64,000 nt of DNA from Oscillospiraceae bacterium (GTDB lineage Bacteria > Bacillota > Clostridia > Oscillospirales > Ruminococcaceae): NCBI GenBank assembly GCA_004555865.1, contig SFJO01000001.1, positions 124,001-188,000 on the forward strand, in the 5' to 3' direction. A program made the position numbers and the translations under genes. Below, in pieces: positions 58,047 through 64,000 of the stretch. The notes below the pieces were generated by a model. That model was given only the letters and a program-made list of their open reading frames with translations. It was not told the DNA's origin and did not search any database. Position 1 is the stretch's first letter, and the number at the start of each line of letters is the position of its first letter.

Positions 58047-58667
58047 TCAGCGGATGAAGTTGGTCCAAACGCGGTCTTCCTTCTCCGGCAGGGCCACGCC
58101 CGCCTTGCGGCCGGCCTCAATGCACTTCAGCATCCAGGCCATATTGCGGGCCAGCTGGCGCATGGTCTGCATCCCCTCGGCATCCTGCTTGACCTCTTCG
58201 GGGGTCTTGCCGTGCACCATGGGCCAGTACTGGCTGGCCACAATGGGCATATTGGAGATGGTAAAGTATTTCTGCAGCTGATCGATGGTCGCCGTGGTGC
58301 CGGCCCGCCGGGCACTGGCAATGGCCGCACCGGGCTTGAACTGCAGGTTGGCGCCGCCTGCATAGAACAGCCGGTCCAAAAAGCCCGTGGCCGAGCCGGA
58401 GGCCGAGGCGTAGTGCACCGGGCTGCCGAAAATAAAGCCGTCGGCAGTCTTGGCCTTCTCAATGGCCATGTTCACCGCATCGTCAAACACGCACTTGCCC
58501 TTGCCGGCACAGCCGCCGCAGGCCACGCAGCCGCCCACCGGGCCTTTGCCCACATGGAGGATCTCCGCTTCCACCCCGTTCTTTTCCAGTTCGGCGGCGA
58601 TTTCCGCCAGGGCCGTATAGGTGCAGCCCTTCTCGTGGGGGCTGCCGTTGATCAGCAGTACGTTCAT
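58047..58667 (-). CDS. Flavodoxin family protein (NADPH-dependent FMN reductase type)
   Basis: A 206-residue cytoplasmic flavoprotein. The FMN phosphate loop is VLLINGSPHEKGCTYTALAEIA at the N-terminus; a second FMN segment is GFIFGSPVHYASASGSATGFLDRLFYAGG. A Cys cluster CVACGGCAGKGKCVFDD (about 46-63) is typical of the iron-sulfur-flavoprotein/multimeric flavodoxin group. It probably reduces quinones or other acceptors. Start ATG 58665-58667 with AAAGGAG upstream; extended -10 TGCTATAAT at 58737-58745 on the minus strand. Confidence 0.9.
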   Translation of the reverse strand: MNVLLINGSPHEKGCTYTALAEIAAELEKNGVEAEILHVGKGPVGGCVACGGCAGKGKCVFDDAVNMAIEKAKTADGFIFGSPVHYASASGSATGFLDRLFYAGGANLQFKPGAAIASARRAGTTATIDQLQKYFTISNMPIVASQYWPMVHGKTPEEVKQDAEGMQTMRQLARNMAWMLKCIEAGRKAGVALPEKEDRVWTNFIR

Positions 58668-58736
58668 GTTGCTTCTCTCCTTTTCGTGGTTCTGAGGGCG
58701 GCGGGTGCACATTTCCCGCCGTGCCTTCCTGCTTCC

Positions 58737-58745
58737 ATTATAGCA
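58737..58745 (-). promoter_or_regulatory. Extended -10 promoter of the flavodoxin-like gene
   Basis: Minus-strand TGCTATAAT, 70 bases upstream of the gene; no clear -35. Confidence 0.45.
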
Positions 58746-58875
58746 TACCTGCCAAGGGGTGCGCGAGGTGCCCGCCCCGAACACCGACGCACCGCCGGGC
58801 AGGCCGACGGCAGCGGGCACCCCTACGCACAAAAAAGCGGCGAGCCATCGCCCGCCGCCCTGCAAAAATCATTTT

Positions 58876-59799
58876 TCAGCCCCACAGGCCATCCGGATAC
58901 TGGCCCTGCGCAGTCTTTTCCGCCAGTGCCTTCACCACCAGGGGCTTATCCTCCTGATAGGTCACGCCATACCACTTGTCGTGGCTGGTGAGCACCTTCA
59001 CCCGGGCCTTGCCCTCGTCGATCAGCTGGCTTACCACGCTGGGCAGGAAATACTCCCCCTTCATGGGGTTCTCGGCCAGCGCCTTGTCCAGGAAGGCCGC
59101 AAAGCGCGCTGTGTCCTCCCGCAGGAAGCTCTCGGTGAAGCCCCACAGGTTCATGGAGACCAGCGTGCCGCCGTCCAGATCCGTCCAGGATTCTCCGCCG
59201 TCCTCGCTGTAATGGATGCCGCCCTCGTAGGTTTCAATGCGGGTGCGCTCGGTAACCCGGGTCAGATACCCGGCGTCATCGCTCTCGCACACGCCGCGGG
59301 ACACATGCCCGTTTTCGCTCACGGTGTTCTTCAGCAAAAAGCCCACCATGGCGTATTCGTACTTGTCGCCATCCTGCACCTGAGACAGGCGGTCAAACAT
59401 GGCCTTGAACGCCTCCGGGCCGTAGTAATCGTCCGCGTTTACCACGGCAAAGGGCGCGTCGATCTGATCCGCCGCGGCCAGAATGGCATGGGCAGTACCC
59501 CAGGGCTTCACGCGGCCCTCGGGCACGGTGTAACCGGCGGGCAGCTTTTCCAGCTGCTGGAACGCATAGCGGATCTCCATCCCGCTCTTGGCAACCCGTG
59601 CGCCCACCGTGGCCTTGAACGCCTCTTCGATCTCATGCTTGATGATGAACACCACCGTTTCAAACCCGGCGCGGCGGGCGTCAAACAGCGTGTAATCCAA
59701 AATGGCTTCCCCGTGGCCGCCCACCGGGTCGATCTGCTTCAGGCCGCCGTATCGGCTGCCCATACCGGCCGCCATCACCACCAAAATCGGTCGTTTCAT
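58876..59799 (-). CDS. Sugar nucleotidyltransferase family protein
   Basis: A 307-residue cytoplasmic NTP-transferase fold. The N-terminal pyrophosphorylase loop reads ILVVMAAGMGSRYGGLKQIDPVGGHGEAILDYTLFDA (variant of GxGxR). Further motifs are KPWGTAHAILAAADQIDAPFAVVNADDYYGPEAFKAMFD (the metal-binding NADDYYG) and NLWGFTESFL. Relatives are described as putative UTP/glucose-1-phosphate-type or nucleotidyltransferase proteins with unproved specificity. Start ATG 59797-59799 with GGAG upstream. Single gene with its own promoter. Confidence 0.9.
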   Translation of the reverse strand: MKRPILVVMAAGMGSRYGGLKQIDPVGGHGEAILDYTLFDARRAGFETVVFIIKHEIEEAFKATVGARVAKSGMEIRYAFQQLEKLPAGYTVPEGRVKPWGTAHAILAAADQIDAPFAVVNADDYYGPEAFKAMFDRLSQVQDGDKYEYAMVGFLLKNTVSENGHVSRGVCESDDAGYLTRVTERTRIETYEGGIHYSEDGGESWTDLDGGTLVSMNLWGFTESFLREDTARFAAFLDKALAENPMKGEYFLPSVVSQLIDEGKARVKVLTSHDKWYGVTYQEDKPLVVKALAEKTAQGQYPDGLWG

Positions 59800-59866
59800 A
59801 GTTTCTTCTCCTTATTTCTCGGCGCGCCGTACCGGCCGCCGCACTACTGCGAGTTTTTCTTTCATA

Positions 59867-59895
59867 AGTATATCGCAACCACGCCATGCCGACAA
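59867..59895 (-). promoter_or_regulatory. Promoter of the nucleotidyltransferase gene
   Basis: Minus-strand TTGTCG (59890-59895), 17 bases, TATACT (59867-59872). Confidence 0.55.
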
Positions 59896-59965
59896 GTACT
59901 TTTCGTTCAAGGAACGTTCTACGGTTTCTTTTGTTTTACAATAGATTTACATTTCGCGGCTCAAC

Positions 59966-59994
59966 TTGACATTTCCTGCGTTTTTTTCGATAAT
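59966..59994 (+). promoter_or_regulatory. Promoter of the LTA-synthase-type pseudogene
   Basis: TTGACA (59966-59971), 17 bases, GATAAT (59989-59994): still a good promoter in front of the decayed gene. Confidence 0.7.
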
Positions 59995-60121
59995 ATATAA
60001 GATACTGTGTAAATTCAAAGTGAAGAATTTGCCCCCTGTTGCTTTATATTCTGCGGTTCTGGGGTTTCGTTTGTTCGCGTCGAAGCCGCTTCACGGTACC
60101 GCTGCAAAGGAGTTGTATTTT

Positions 60122-61052
60122 TTGCCTGATTTCGATCGTCTTAAAAAGAAGTGCAGTCCCTCCCTGTTCTTCCTGGCGATTTCCCTGTTCTTTTTGCTGC
60201 TGCTTCTGATCCGGCAGCCGGTGTTCTCGCTGGCCCGCTATTTTCAGAATGCAGGTTACCAGACGGCCGGTCTGCATTTGATGGATCGCTCCAACTACAA
60301 CCGCAATACGATTTACCCCCTGCTGGGCCTCTCGTCCTTCTGGGCGCTGGAGGATTATGACTCGGTGGACGCCCTGCGCGGATATGCCACCGACCGGGAC
60401 GATTACCAGAAGCTGATCGCTCTGGAAGAATCCATGGCCAACGCGCCCCGCTTCCTCTTCAACGTCACCATTCAGAACCACGGCGGCTATTCTGCCCCGG
60501 GCGATACTCCCATCACAGCGGACCTCTCCCACTACGGAGACTATCCGGAGGCTGAGCTGTACCTATCCCTCGTGACGCTCTCGGACGAAGCCCTGAAGGA
60601 GCTGATCGACCACTACCAGCAGGTGGACGAACCCACCATGATCATCGTGTACGGTGACCACCAGCCAGCTCTGGGTGACGACACCGATGAATGGCTGTTC
60701 GGCAGCAACGCCGGGCCGCTGAGTATGTTTGAGACCCACTTCCTCATCTGGACCAATTACCCCATTGAAAGCCGGAATGTGGGCGACATGAGCGCCAACT
60801 ATCTGCCCATGCTGATTCTGGAAACGGCCAATATGCCCCCTGCCGCCCTATTTTCTGCTTCTGAAGGATGTCTATCAGGAATACCCGGTGATCACGTCCC
60901 ACGGCGTGGTCGGCCGGGAGGGGAACTATTACACCAGCCTGAACCAGATTGAGAACGACCCGCTTCTGAACCGCTACCAGATCGCCCAATACAACGGTTT
61001 GTTCGATAAAAACGGCCGCGTGGACGCTCTGTTCGAGGCCCCGGCAGCGTAA
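60122..61052 (+). pseudogene. Decayed LTA synthase-family sulfatase-like gene
   Basis: The frame starts at TTG 60122-60124 after AAGGAG (60107-60112). It reads a short N-tail and a single membrane helix (CSPSLFFLAISLFFLLLLLIRQP), then jumps into the middle of the phosphoglycerol-transferase domain: LARYFQNAGYQTAGLHLMDRSNYNRNTIYPLLG, FLFNVTIQNHGGYSAPGD, MIIVYGDHQPALGDDTDEW. The remaining membrane helices and the catalytic threonine region expected in about 600-residue proteins are missing. A run of five C at 60836-60840 shifts the frame; restoring four gives PPYFLLLKDVYQEYPVITSHGVV up to TAA 61050-61052. The large deletion looks real; the frameshift might be a sequencing error. Confidence 0.8.
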
Positions 61053-61073
61053 TTTTTCCTCTTCGATACGCAC

Positions 61074-61112
61074 AAAAAAACGCCATGGAACGCTTGTTCC
61101 ATGGCGTTTTTT
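61074..61112. terminator. Bidirectional terminator
   Basis: AACGCCATGGAA-CGCTTG-TTCCATGGCGTT with TTTTTT on the plus side and seven T on the minus side, directly after the tRNA. Confidence 0.9.
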
Positions 61113-61187
61113 GGAGCCGGCAGACGGACTCGAACCCCCGACCTGCTGATTACAAATCAGCTGCACTACCAACTGTGCTATGCCGGC
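61112..61187 (-). tRNA. tRNA-Thr (TGT)
   Basis: The minus strand starts GCCGGCATAGCACAGTTGG and ends GGTTCGAGTCCGTCTGCCGGCTCCA. The anticodon loop in CTGATTTGTAATCAG gives TGT, threonine (ACA codons). The acceptor stem GCCGGCA/TGCCGGC is perfect and CCA is encoded. Confidence 0.97.
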
Positions 61188-61243
61188 ACAAGCAGCGCCG
61201 CCAACGGGCAAAACCGGCCGGTACGCGCTGTGCTACACGAAAT

Positions 61244-61273
61244 ATTTTATCACACTCTTTTGCCGCTTGTCAA
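61244..61273 (-). promoter_or_regulatory. Putative promoter of tRNA-Thr
   Basis: Minus-strand TTGACA (61268-61273), 18 bases, TAAAAT (61244-61249), with the -35 overlapping the end of rsmA. Confidence 0.5.
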
Positions 61274-62124
61274 TCATTCAGGGCCTTTTGCAGGGCGCAG
61301 AAATCCTCCAGCGTCAGCTGCTCGGGCCGGGCCATGGGCGAAAGGCCCGCGGCCTCCAGCGCCTGCATCACGCGGGCCTTGGGGATGCCCAGCCCGGCCG
61401 AAACGGAATTTGCTGCCGTTTTGCGGCGCTGGCCGAAGGCCGCCCGCACCAGCTTGAAATAGCCCGCCTCGTCCGGCGTTTCCACCGCGGGCTGCGGACG
61501 CAGCACCAGCTGGATGACCGCGCTGGTCACCTTCGGCGGCGGGAAGAAGCTGCCCGGCTGCACGGTGAACAGCAGGCGGGGCTGGGCGTAATAGGCCACG
61601 CCGTAGCTGATGGCTCCGGCGGCGCGGGTACCCGGGGCGGCGCTGATCCGCTCGGCCGCCTCCTTCTGCACCATCACGGTGATGTGCTCCACCGGCAGCC
61701 GCTCTTCCAGCAGGCGCATCACGATGGGGCTGGTGATGTAATAGGGCAGGTTGGCGCACACGGCCACCTTCAGGCCCGCAAACTCCTCGGCGATCAGCTT
61801 CGTCAGGTCCACCTTCAGCACGTCCCCCATCACGATCTTCACGTTGGGGCAGTCGGCCAAGGTCTCGGCCAGCAGCGGCGGCAGCCGCTCGTCCACCTCC
61901 ACGGCCACCACCTTGGCGGCCCGGGCGGCCAGCTCCTTGGTCAGCACACCGATGCCGGGGCCGATCTCCAGCACGCCGAAGCTCTCGTCAATGCCGGCGG
62001 CTTCCACCATGCGGGGGCAGATGCCGGGGTTTACGATAAAATTCTGCCCGAAGCCCTTGGAGAGGGCAAAGTCATACCGGGCACACAGATCGCGAATCAC
62101 CTTCACGTCGGTCAGGTTGGGCAT
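61270..62124 (-). CDS. rsmA: 16S rRNA (adenine(1518)-N(6)/adenine(1519)-N(6))-dimethyltransferase
   Basis: SAM-dependent KsgA/RsmA enzyme that dimethylates two adjacent adenines in helix 45 of 16S rRNA; 284 residues as usual. Motif I is LEIGPGIGVLTKELAARA, the acidic motif VVAVEVDERLP follows, and the catalytic NLPY motif is in VCANLPYYITSPIVMRLLEE. A C-terminal helical domain has FKLVRAAFGQRRKTAANSV. Start ATG 62122-62124 with GAGGAGG upstream; the longer in-frame version lacks support. Confidence 0.97.
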   Translation of the reverse strand: MPNLTDVKVIRDLCARYDFALSKGFGQNFIVNPGICPRMVEAAGIDESFGVLEIGPGIGVLTKELAARAAKVVAVEVDERLPPLLAETLADCPNVKIVMGDVLKVDLTKLIAEEFAGLKVAVCANLPYYITSPIVMRLLEERLPVEHITVMVQKEAAERISAAPGTRAAGAISYGVAYYAQPRLLFTVQPGSFFPPPKVTSAVIQLVLRPQPAVETPDEAGYFKLVRAAFGQRRKTAANSVSAGLGIPKARVMQALEAAGLSPMARPEQLTLEDFCALQKALND

Positions 62125-62193
62125 GGGGGTCCTCCTCTCGGCCGCAGCCGTTGTCTCTGGTTGGGCGTTGCCGCCTGTTCGGCGCGGCATTGC

Positions 62194-62227
62194 CAAAAAC
62201 TTCCCCGGGGCGCGCCGCGGGGAAGCA
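62194..62227 (-). terminator. Terminator of the S41 protease gene
   Basis: Minus-strand CTTCCCCG...CGGGGAAG followed by TTTTTGG. Confidence 0.8.
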
Positions 62228-62258
62228 TACATTCTCAATATTGGAGCACAGGGCCGGT

Positions 62259-63566
62259 TCAGCCCTCGCTGGAGGCGGAATCGCTGCCCTCCTCGGTGTT
62301 TTCGGCATTCTCGGTGGTGTTCACGTCTTGGTCAGAGGCATCGCCCTCCTCGTCCGTGCTGTCGCTGCCCAGCGTCTGGGCCAGCACCTCCTGGCAGCGG
62401 GCCACCTGGGGGTCACTGTCCGGGGTCAGGTCATAGAAGTTCTGCTCCTGCTCGCTGGTCAGGGTGGACTCCACGTCCGGGGCCACACCCACGCCGTCAA
62501 AGCTCTCGCCCTTTGCGGTGAGCATCTTTGCCACGGTGATCACCACGGCGCTGCCGTCGTCCAGCTGGTAGGGGTCTGCCTGAATGGTGCCCTTACCGGC
62601 GGTGGTCACGCCCACGATCTTGCCCTTGCCGAACTCCCGGATGGAACTGGCGAACAGCTCGGCACAGTAGGAGCTGCCGCTGTTCACCAGCACGGTCATG
62701 GGCAGGTCCACTTCGTCTGCGTTGCTGGTGCCCAGCACCTCGGTTGAGCCGTCCTTATACAGGGCGCTCACCACATCACCCTCGCCGCACAACAGCGAAA
62801 TGCTTGCCACGGCTGCATCCAGACTGCCGCCGCTGGTATTGCGCACATCAAAAATCAGGCCGGTGGCCCCGCTGCTGGTCAGCTGATGAATGGCGTAATC
62901 CAGCTGGGAGGCGGTGTTGTTGTTGAAGGCGGAAATCTTCACATAACCGCTGTTGTCCGCCAGCAGCTCATACTCCACGCAGGGAATGGTATACCGGCTG
63001 CGGGTCAGGGTGATCTCCTGTTCCTCGCTGGCAGGGCTCAGGTAGGTTACCGTCACGGTGGTGCCGGTCTCGCCCCGCAGGCGGCTGGTCACGTTGTCGC
63101 GGGTCAGGCCCTTGACGTCCGTGCCGTCAATGGCAGTGATGTAGCCGCCCTTTTCCAGCCCGGCCTCCGCGGCGGGGGAATCGTCGTACACCCGGATGAT
63201 GCGGGCCGCGCCGGAGGCGTCCTTCACCACATCCACGCCGATGCCCATCAGCTTGCCGTCGGCAATGTCCTGCAGCTCCGCATAGGCATTGGCCGTGTAA
63301 TAAACGGCGGCCCGATCGCCGGTGCCCAGCATATAGCCGGAGGCAATGGTGTCGTTCAGGGTGTCGTCGTTGATCTCATAATAGGCGTTGTCGCGTACAT
63401 ATTTGTCGATCTCCGCCAGCTTGGAGTACATATTCTCCTTTTCCTTTACGCTGCTGACGGTGTTGTTGAAGCGCTGGCCTGCCAGCACCATCGTCACCGA
63501 GAAGGTCACGGTCATGGCAATGATGGCAATGGTGATGGCGAGGCTGATGGAAATTTTCTTATTCAT
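62259..63566 (-). CDS. S41 family peptidase (C-terminal processing protease, CtpA-like)
   Basis: Membrane-anchored serine protease acting outside the membrane; 435 residues. The N-terminal helix at 6-29 (ISLAITIAIIAMTVTFSVTMVL) is followed by a PDZ domain (about 110-190; GIGVDVVKDASGAARIIRVYDDSPAAEAGLEKGGYITAIDG). The S41 core has IFDVRNTSGGSLDAAV, the nucleophile serine in NSGSSYCAELFASSI, and the Lys base in VGVTTAGKGTIQ. An acidic Ser/Glu/Asp tail closes the protein. The active-site S-S-Y-C-A-E is a variant of the usual S-x-S-A-S-E. Start ATG 63564-63566. Downstream of M23 peptidase and the small membrane protein. Confidence 0.93.
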   Translation of the reverse strand: MNKKISISLAITIAIIAMTVTFSVTMVLAGQRFNNTVSSVKEKENMYSKLAEIDKYVRDNAYYEINDDTLNDTIASGYMLGTGDRAAVYYTANAYAELQDIADGKLMGIGVDVVKDASGAARIIRVYDDSPAAEAGLEKGGYITAIDGTDVKGLTRDNVTSRLRGETGTTVTVTYLSPASEEQEITLTRSRYTIPCVEYELLADNSGYVKISAFNNNTASQLDYAIHQLTSSGATGLIFDVRNTSGGSLDAAVASISLLCGEGDVVSALYKDGSTEVLGTSNADEVDLPMTVLVNSGSSYCAELFASSIREFGKGKIVGVTTAGKGTIQADPYQLDDGSAVVITVAKMLTAKGESFDGVGVAPDVESTLTSEQEQNFYDLTPDSDPQVARCQEVLAQTLGSDSTDEEGDASDQDVNTTENAENTEEGSDSASSEG

Positions 63567-63694
63567 GGGGTCACTCCTTCCGGAATGCTGGGGTGCAGCC
63601 TTCCGGCCTTTGGTCAGATTCCGGCCCGCGCGGGCCATGGCACTGTGCGCCCGACCCTGTCACGGCAGGGCCGGGCGCACCGGAAAACGGTTGT

Positions 63695-63802
63695 TCAGAA
63701 CAGGTACGCCAGCTGATACACCAGCGCGCCCAGGGTGCTCAGCAGCATCAGCGCCGCCAGAATCAGGCACACGGCCCGCACCCACTGTTTGGTATTTTTC
63801 AT
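63695..63802 (-). CDS. 35-residue membrane miniprotein
   Basis: ATG 63800-63802, stop TGA 63695-63697, preceded by AGGAGG four bases upstream. The product MKNTKQWVRAVCLILAALM...LAYLF has a short basic N-terminus and one hydrophobic helix of about 22 residues. It lies in the 286-base gap between the M23 peptidase and S41 protease genes on the same strand. No family recognised; the good ribosome site and intact frame argue that it is real. Confidence 0.6.
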   Translation of the reverse strand: MKNTKQWVRAVCLILAALMLLSTLGALVYQLAYLF

Positions 63803-63851
63803 AACGCCTCCTGCCGCGCACCGGGCCGATCCCGCTGCGCCAAGCTGCCGC

Positions 63852-64000
63852 TCAGCCGGCGGTGAAATAGTTGAAGGGGTTGGTGGGGGTGCCGTTTACA
63901 CGCACCTCCAAATGCAGGTGGTTGCCGGTGGACTGGCCGGTGCTGCCCACATAACCAATGACCTGACCGGCCGTCACGACCTGGCCCTCACTCACTGCCA
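63852..64000 (-). CDS. M23 family metallopeptidase (EnvC/NlpD-like), C-terminal end only
   Basis: The visible 49 residues, ending at TGA 63852-63854, read SEGQVVTAGQVIGYVGSTGQ followed by the zinc/active-site HLHLEVRVNG and PFNYF. This is the end of a LytM/M23 peptidoglycan endopeptidase domain; the gene starts outside the window. Together with the S41 protease downstream it forms the common Firmicutes divisome-associated cluster (ftsEX, M23, S41), though ftsEX is not in view. Confidence 0.9.
   Translation of the reverse strand, partial: AVSEGQVVTAGQVIGYVGSTGQSTGNHLHLEVRVNGTPTNPFNYFTAG

Noticed and set aside
1..64000. Prophage, transposon or integron in the window
   Set aside because: No integrase, transposase, terminal repeats or att-like repeats next to either tRNA gene were seen.

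Overview
This window is a chromosomal segment of a GC-rich (about 60 percent) anaerobic Firmicute. The gene set and protein style point to Oscillospirales/Ruminococcaceae, near Gemmiger, Subdoligranulum or Faecalibacterium: an Mgl-type sugar ABC transporter, acetate kinase, CotJ-type coat genes, T-box-controlled tRNA synthetases, RNase Y, and AGGAGG-type ribosome binding sites. The assignment is an inference from content, not from a marker search. I see no rRNA, CRISPR array, insertion sequence, prophage or integration site, so this is core-type chromosome with a few accessory islets.

Layout. 1-3054: pnp (window opens inside it), rpsO and a small coiled-coil membrane protein, all on the minus strand. 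3224-7521: an mglB-mglA-mglC galactose/methylgalactoside-type ABC transporter with a near-consensus promoter, a leader of about 300 nt and an intercistronic hairpin. 7935-11321: ndk, a MarR regulator with MATE exporter whose promoter carries two copies of a MarR-like operator, and a DUF2798 membrane protein behind a structured leader. 11492-15319: pheST with a Phe T-box. 15390-19172: an unusual operon of a sigma-like protein, a zinc-finger (anti-sigma-like) protein, a CbxX/SpoVK-type tandem AAA ATPase and a Nudix hydrolase. 19257-21321: CotJC, a CotJA-CotJB fusion, a MerR regulator and a truncated conserved gene. 21482-22777: tRNA-Tyr and a radical SAM protein. 22925-26418: a three-gene galactofuranose/exopolysaccharide cluster. 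26663-29196: divergent tmcAL and ackA, one consuming acetate and the other interconverting acetate and acetyl phosphate. 29576-32709: a VTC polymerase, DUF4956, CotH module. 32778-36729: a CNNM/HlyC-type protein and thrS with a T-box. 36802-40781: rny, a LysR regulator and a PRTase. 40921-49533: a complete histidine operon (hisZG fusion, hisD, C, B, H, A, F, IE, K). 49692-52499: two CobW-type GTPases and a small secreted or anchored protein. 52783-55127: an amidase and an NhaC-type antiporter. 55221-57851: a D-2-hydroxyacid dehydrogenase, then an orphan Na+-translocating decarboxylase beta subunit with a 39-residue OadG-like partner, both behind what looks like a yybP-ykoY (Mn2+) riboswitch. 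58047-61187: a flavodoxin-like protein, a sugar nucleotidyltransferase, a decayed LTA-synthase-type gene and tRNA-Thr. 61270-64000: rsmA, an S41 protease, a 35-residue membrane protein and the end of an M23 peptidase.

The most interesting loci are the Mn2+-riboswitch-like leader in front of orphan OadB plus mini-OadG, the sigma-like/zinc-finger/AAA operon, the HisZ-HisG and CotJA-CotJB fusions, the structured leader before the DUF2798 gene, and the paired CobW GTPases, one of which has a 34-histidine linker.
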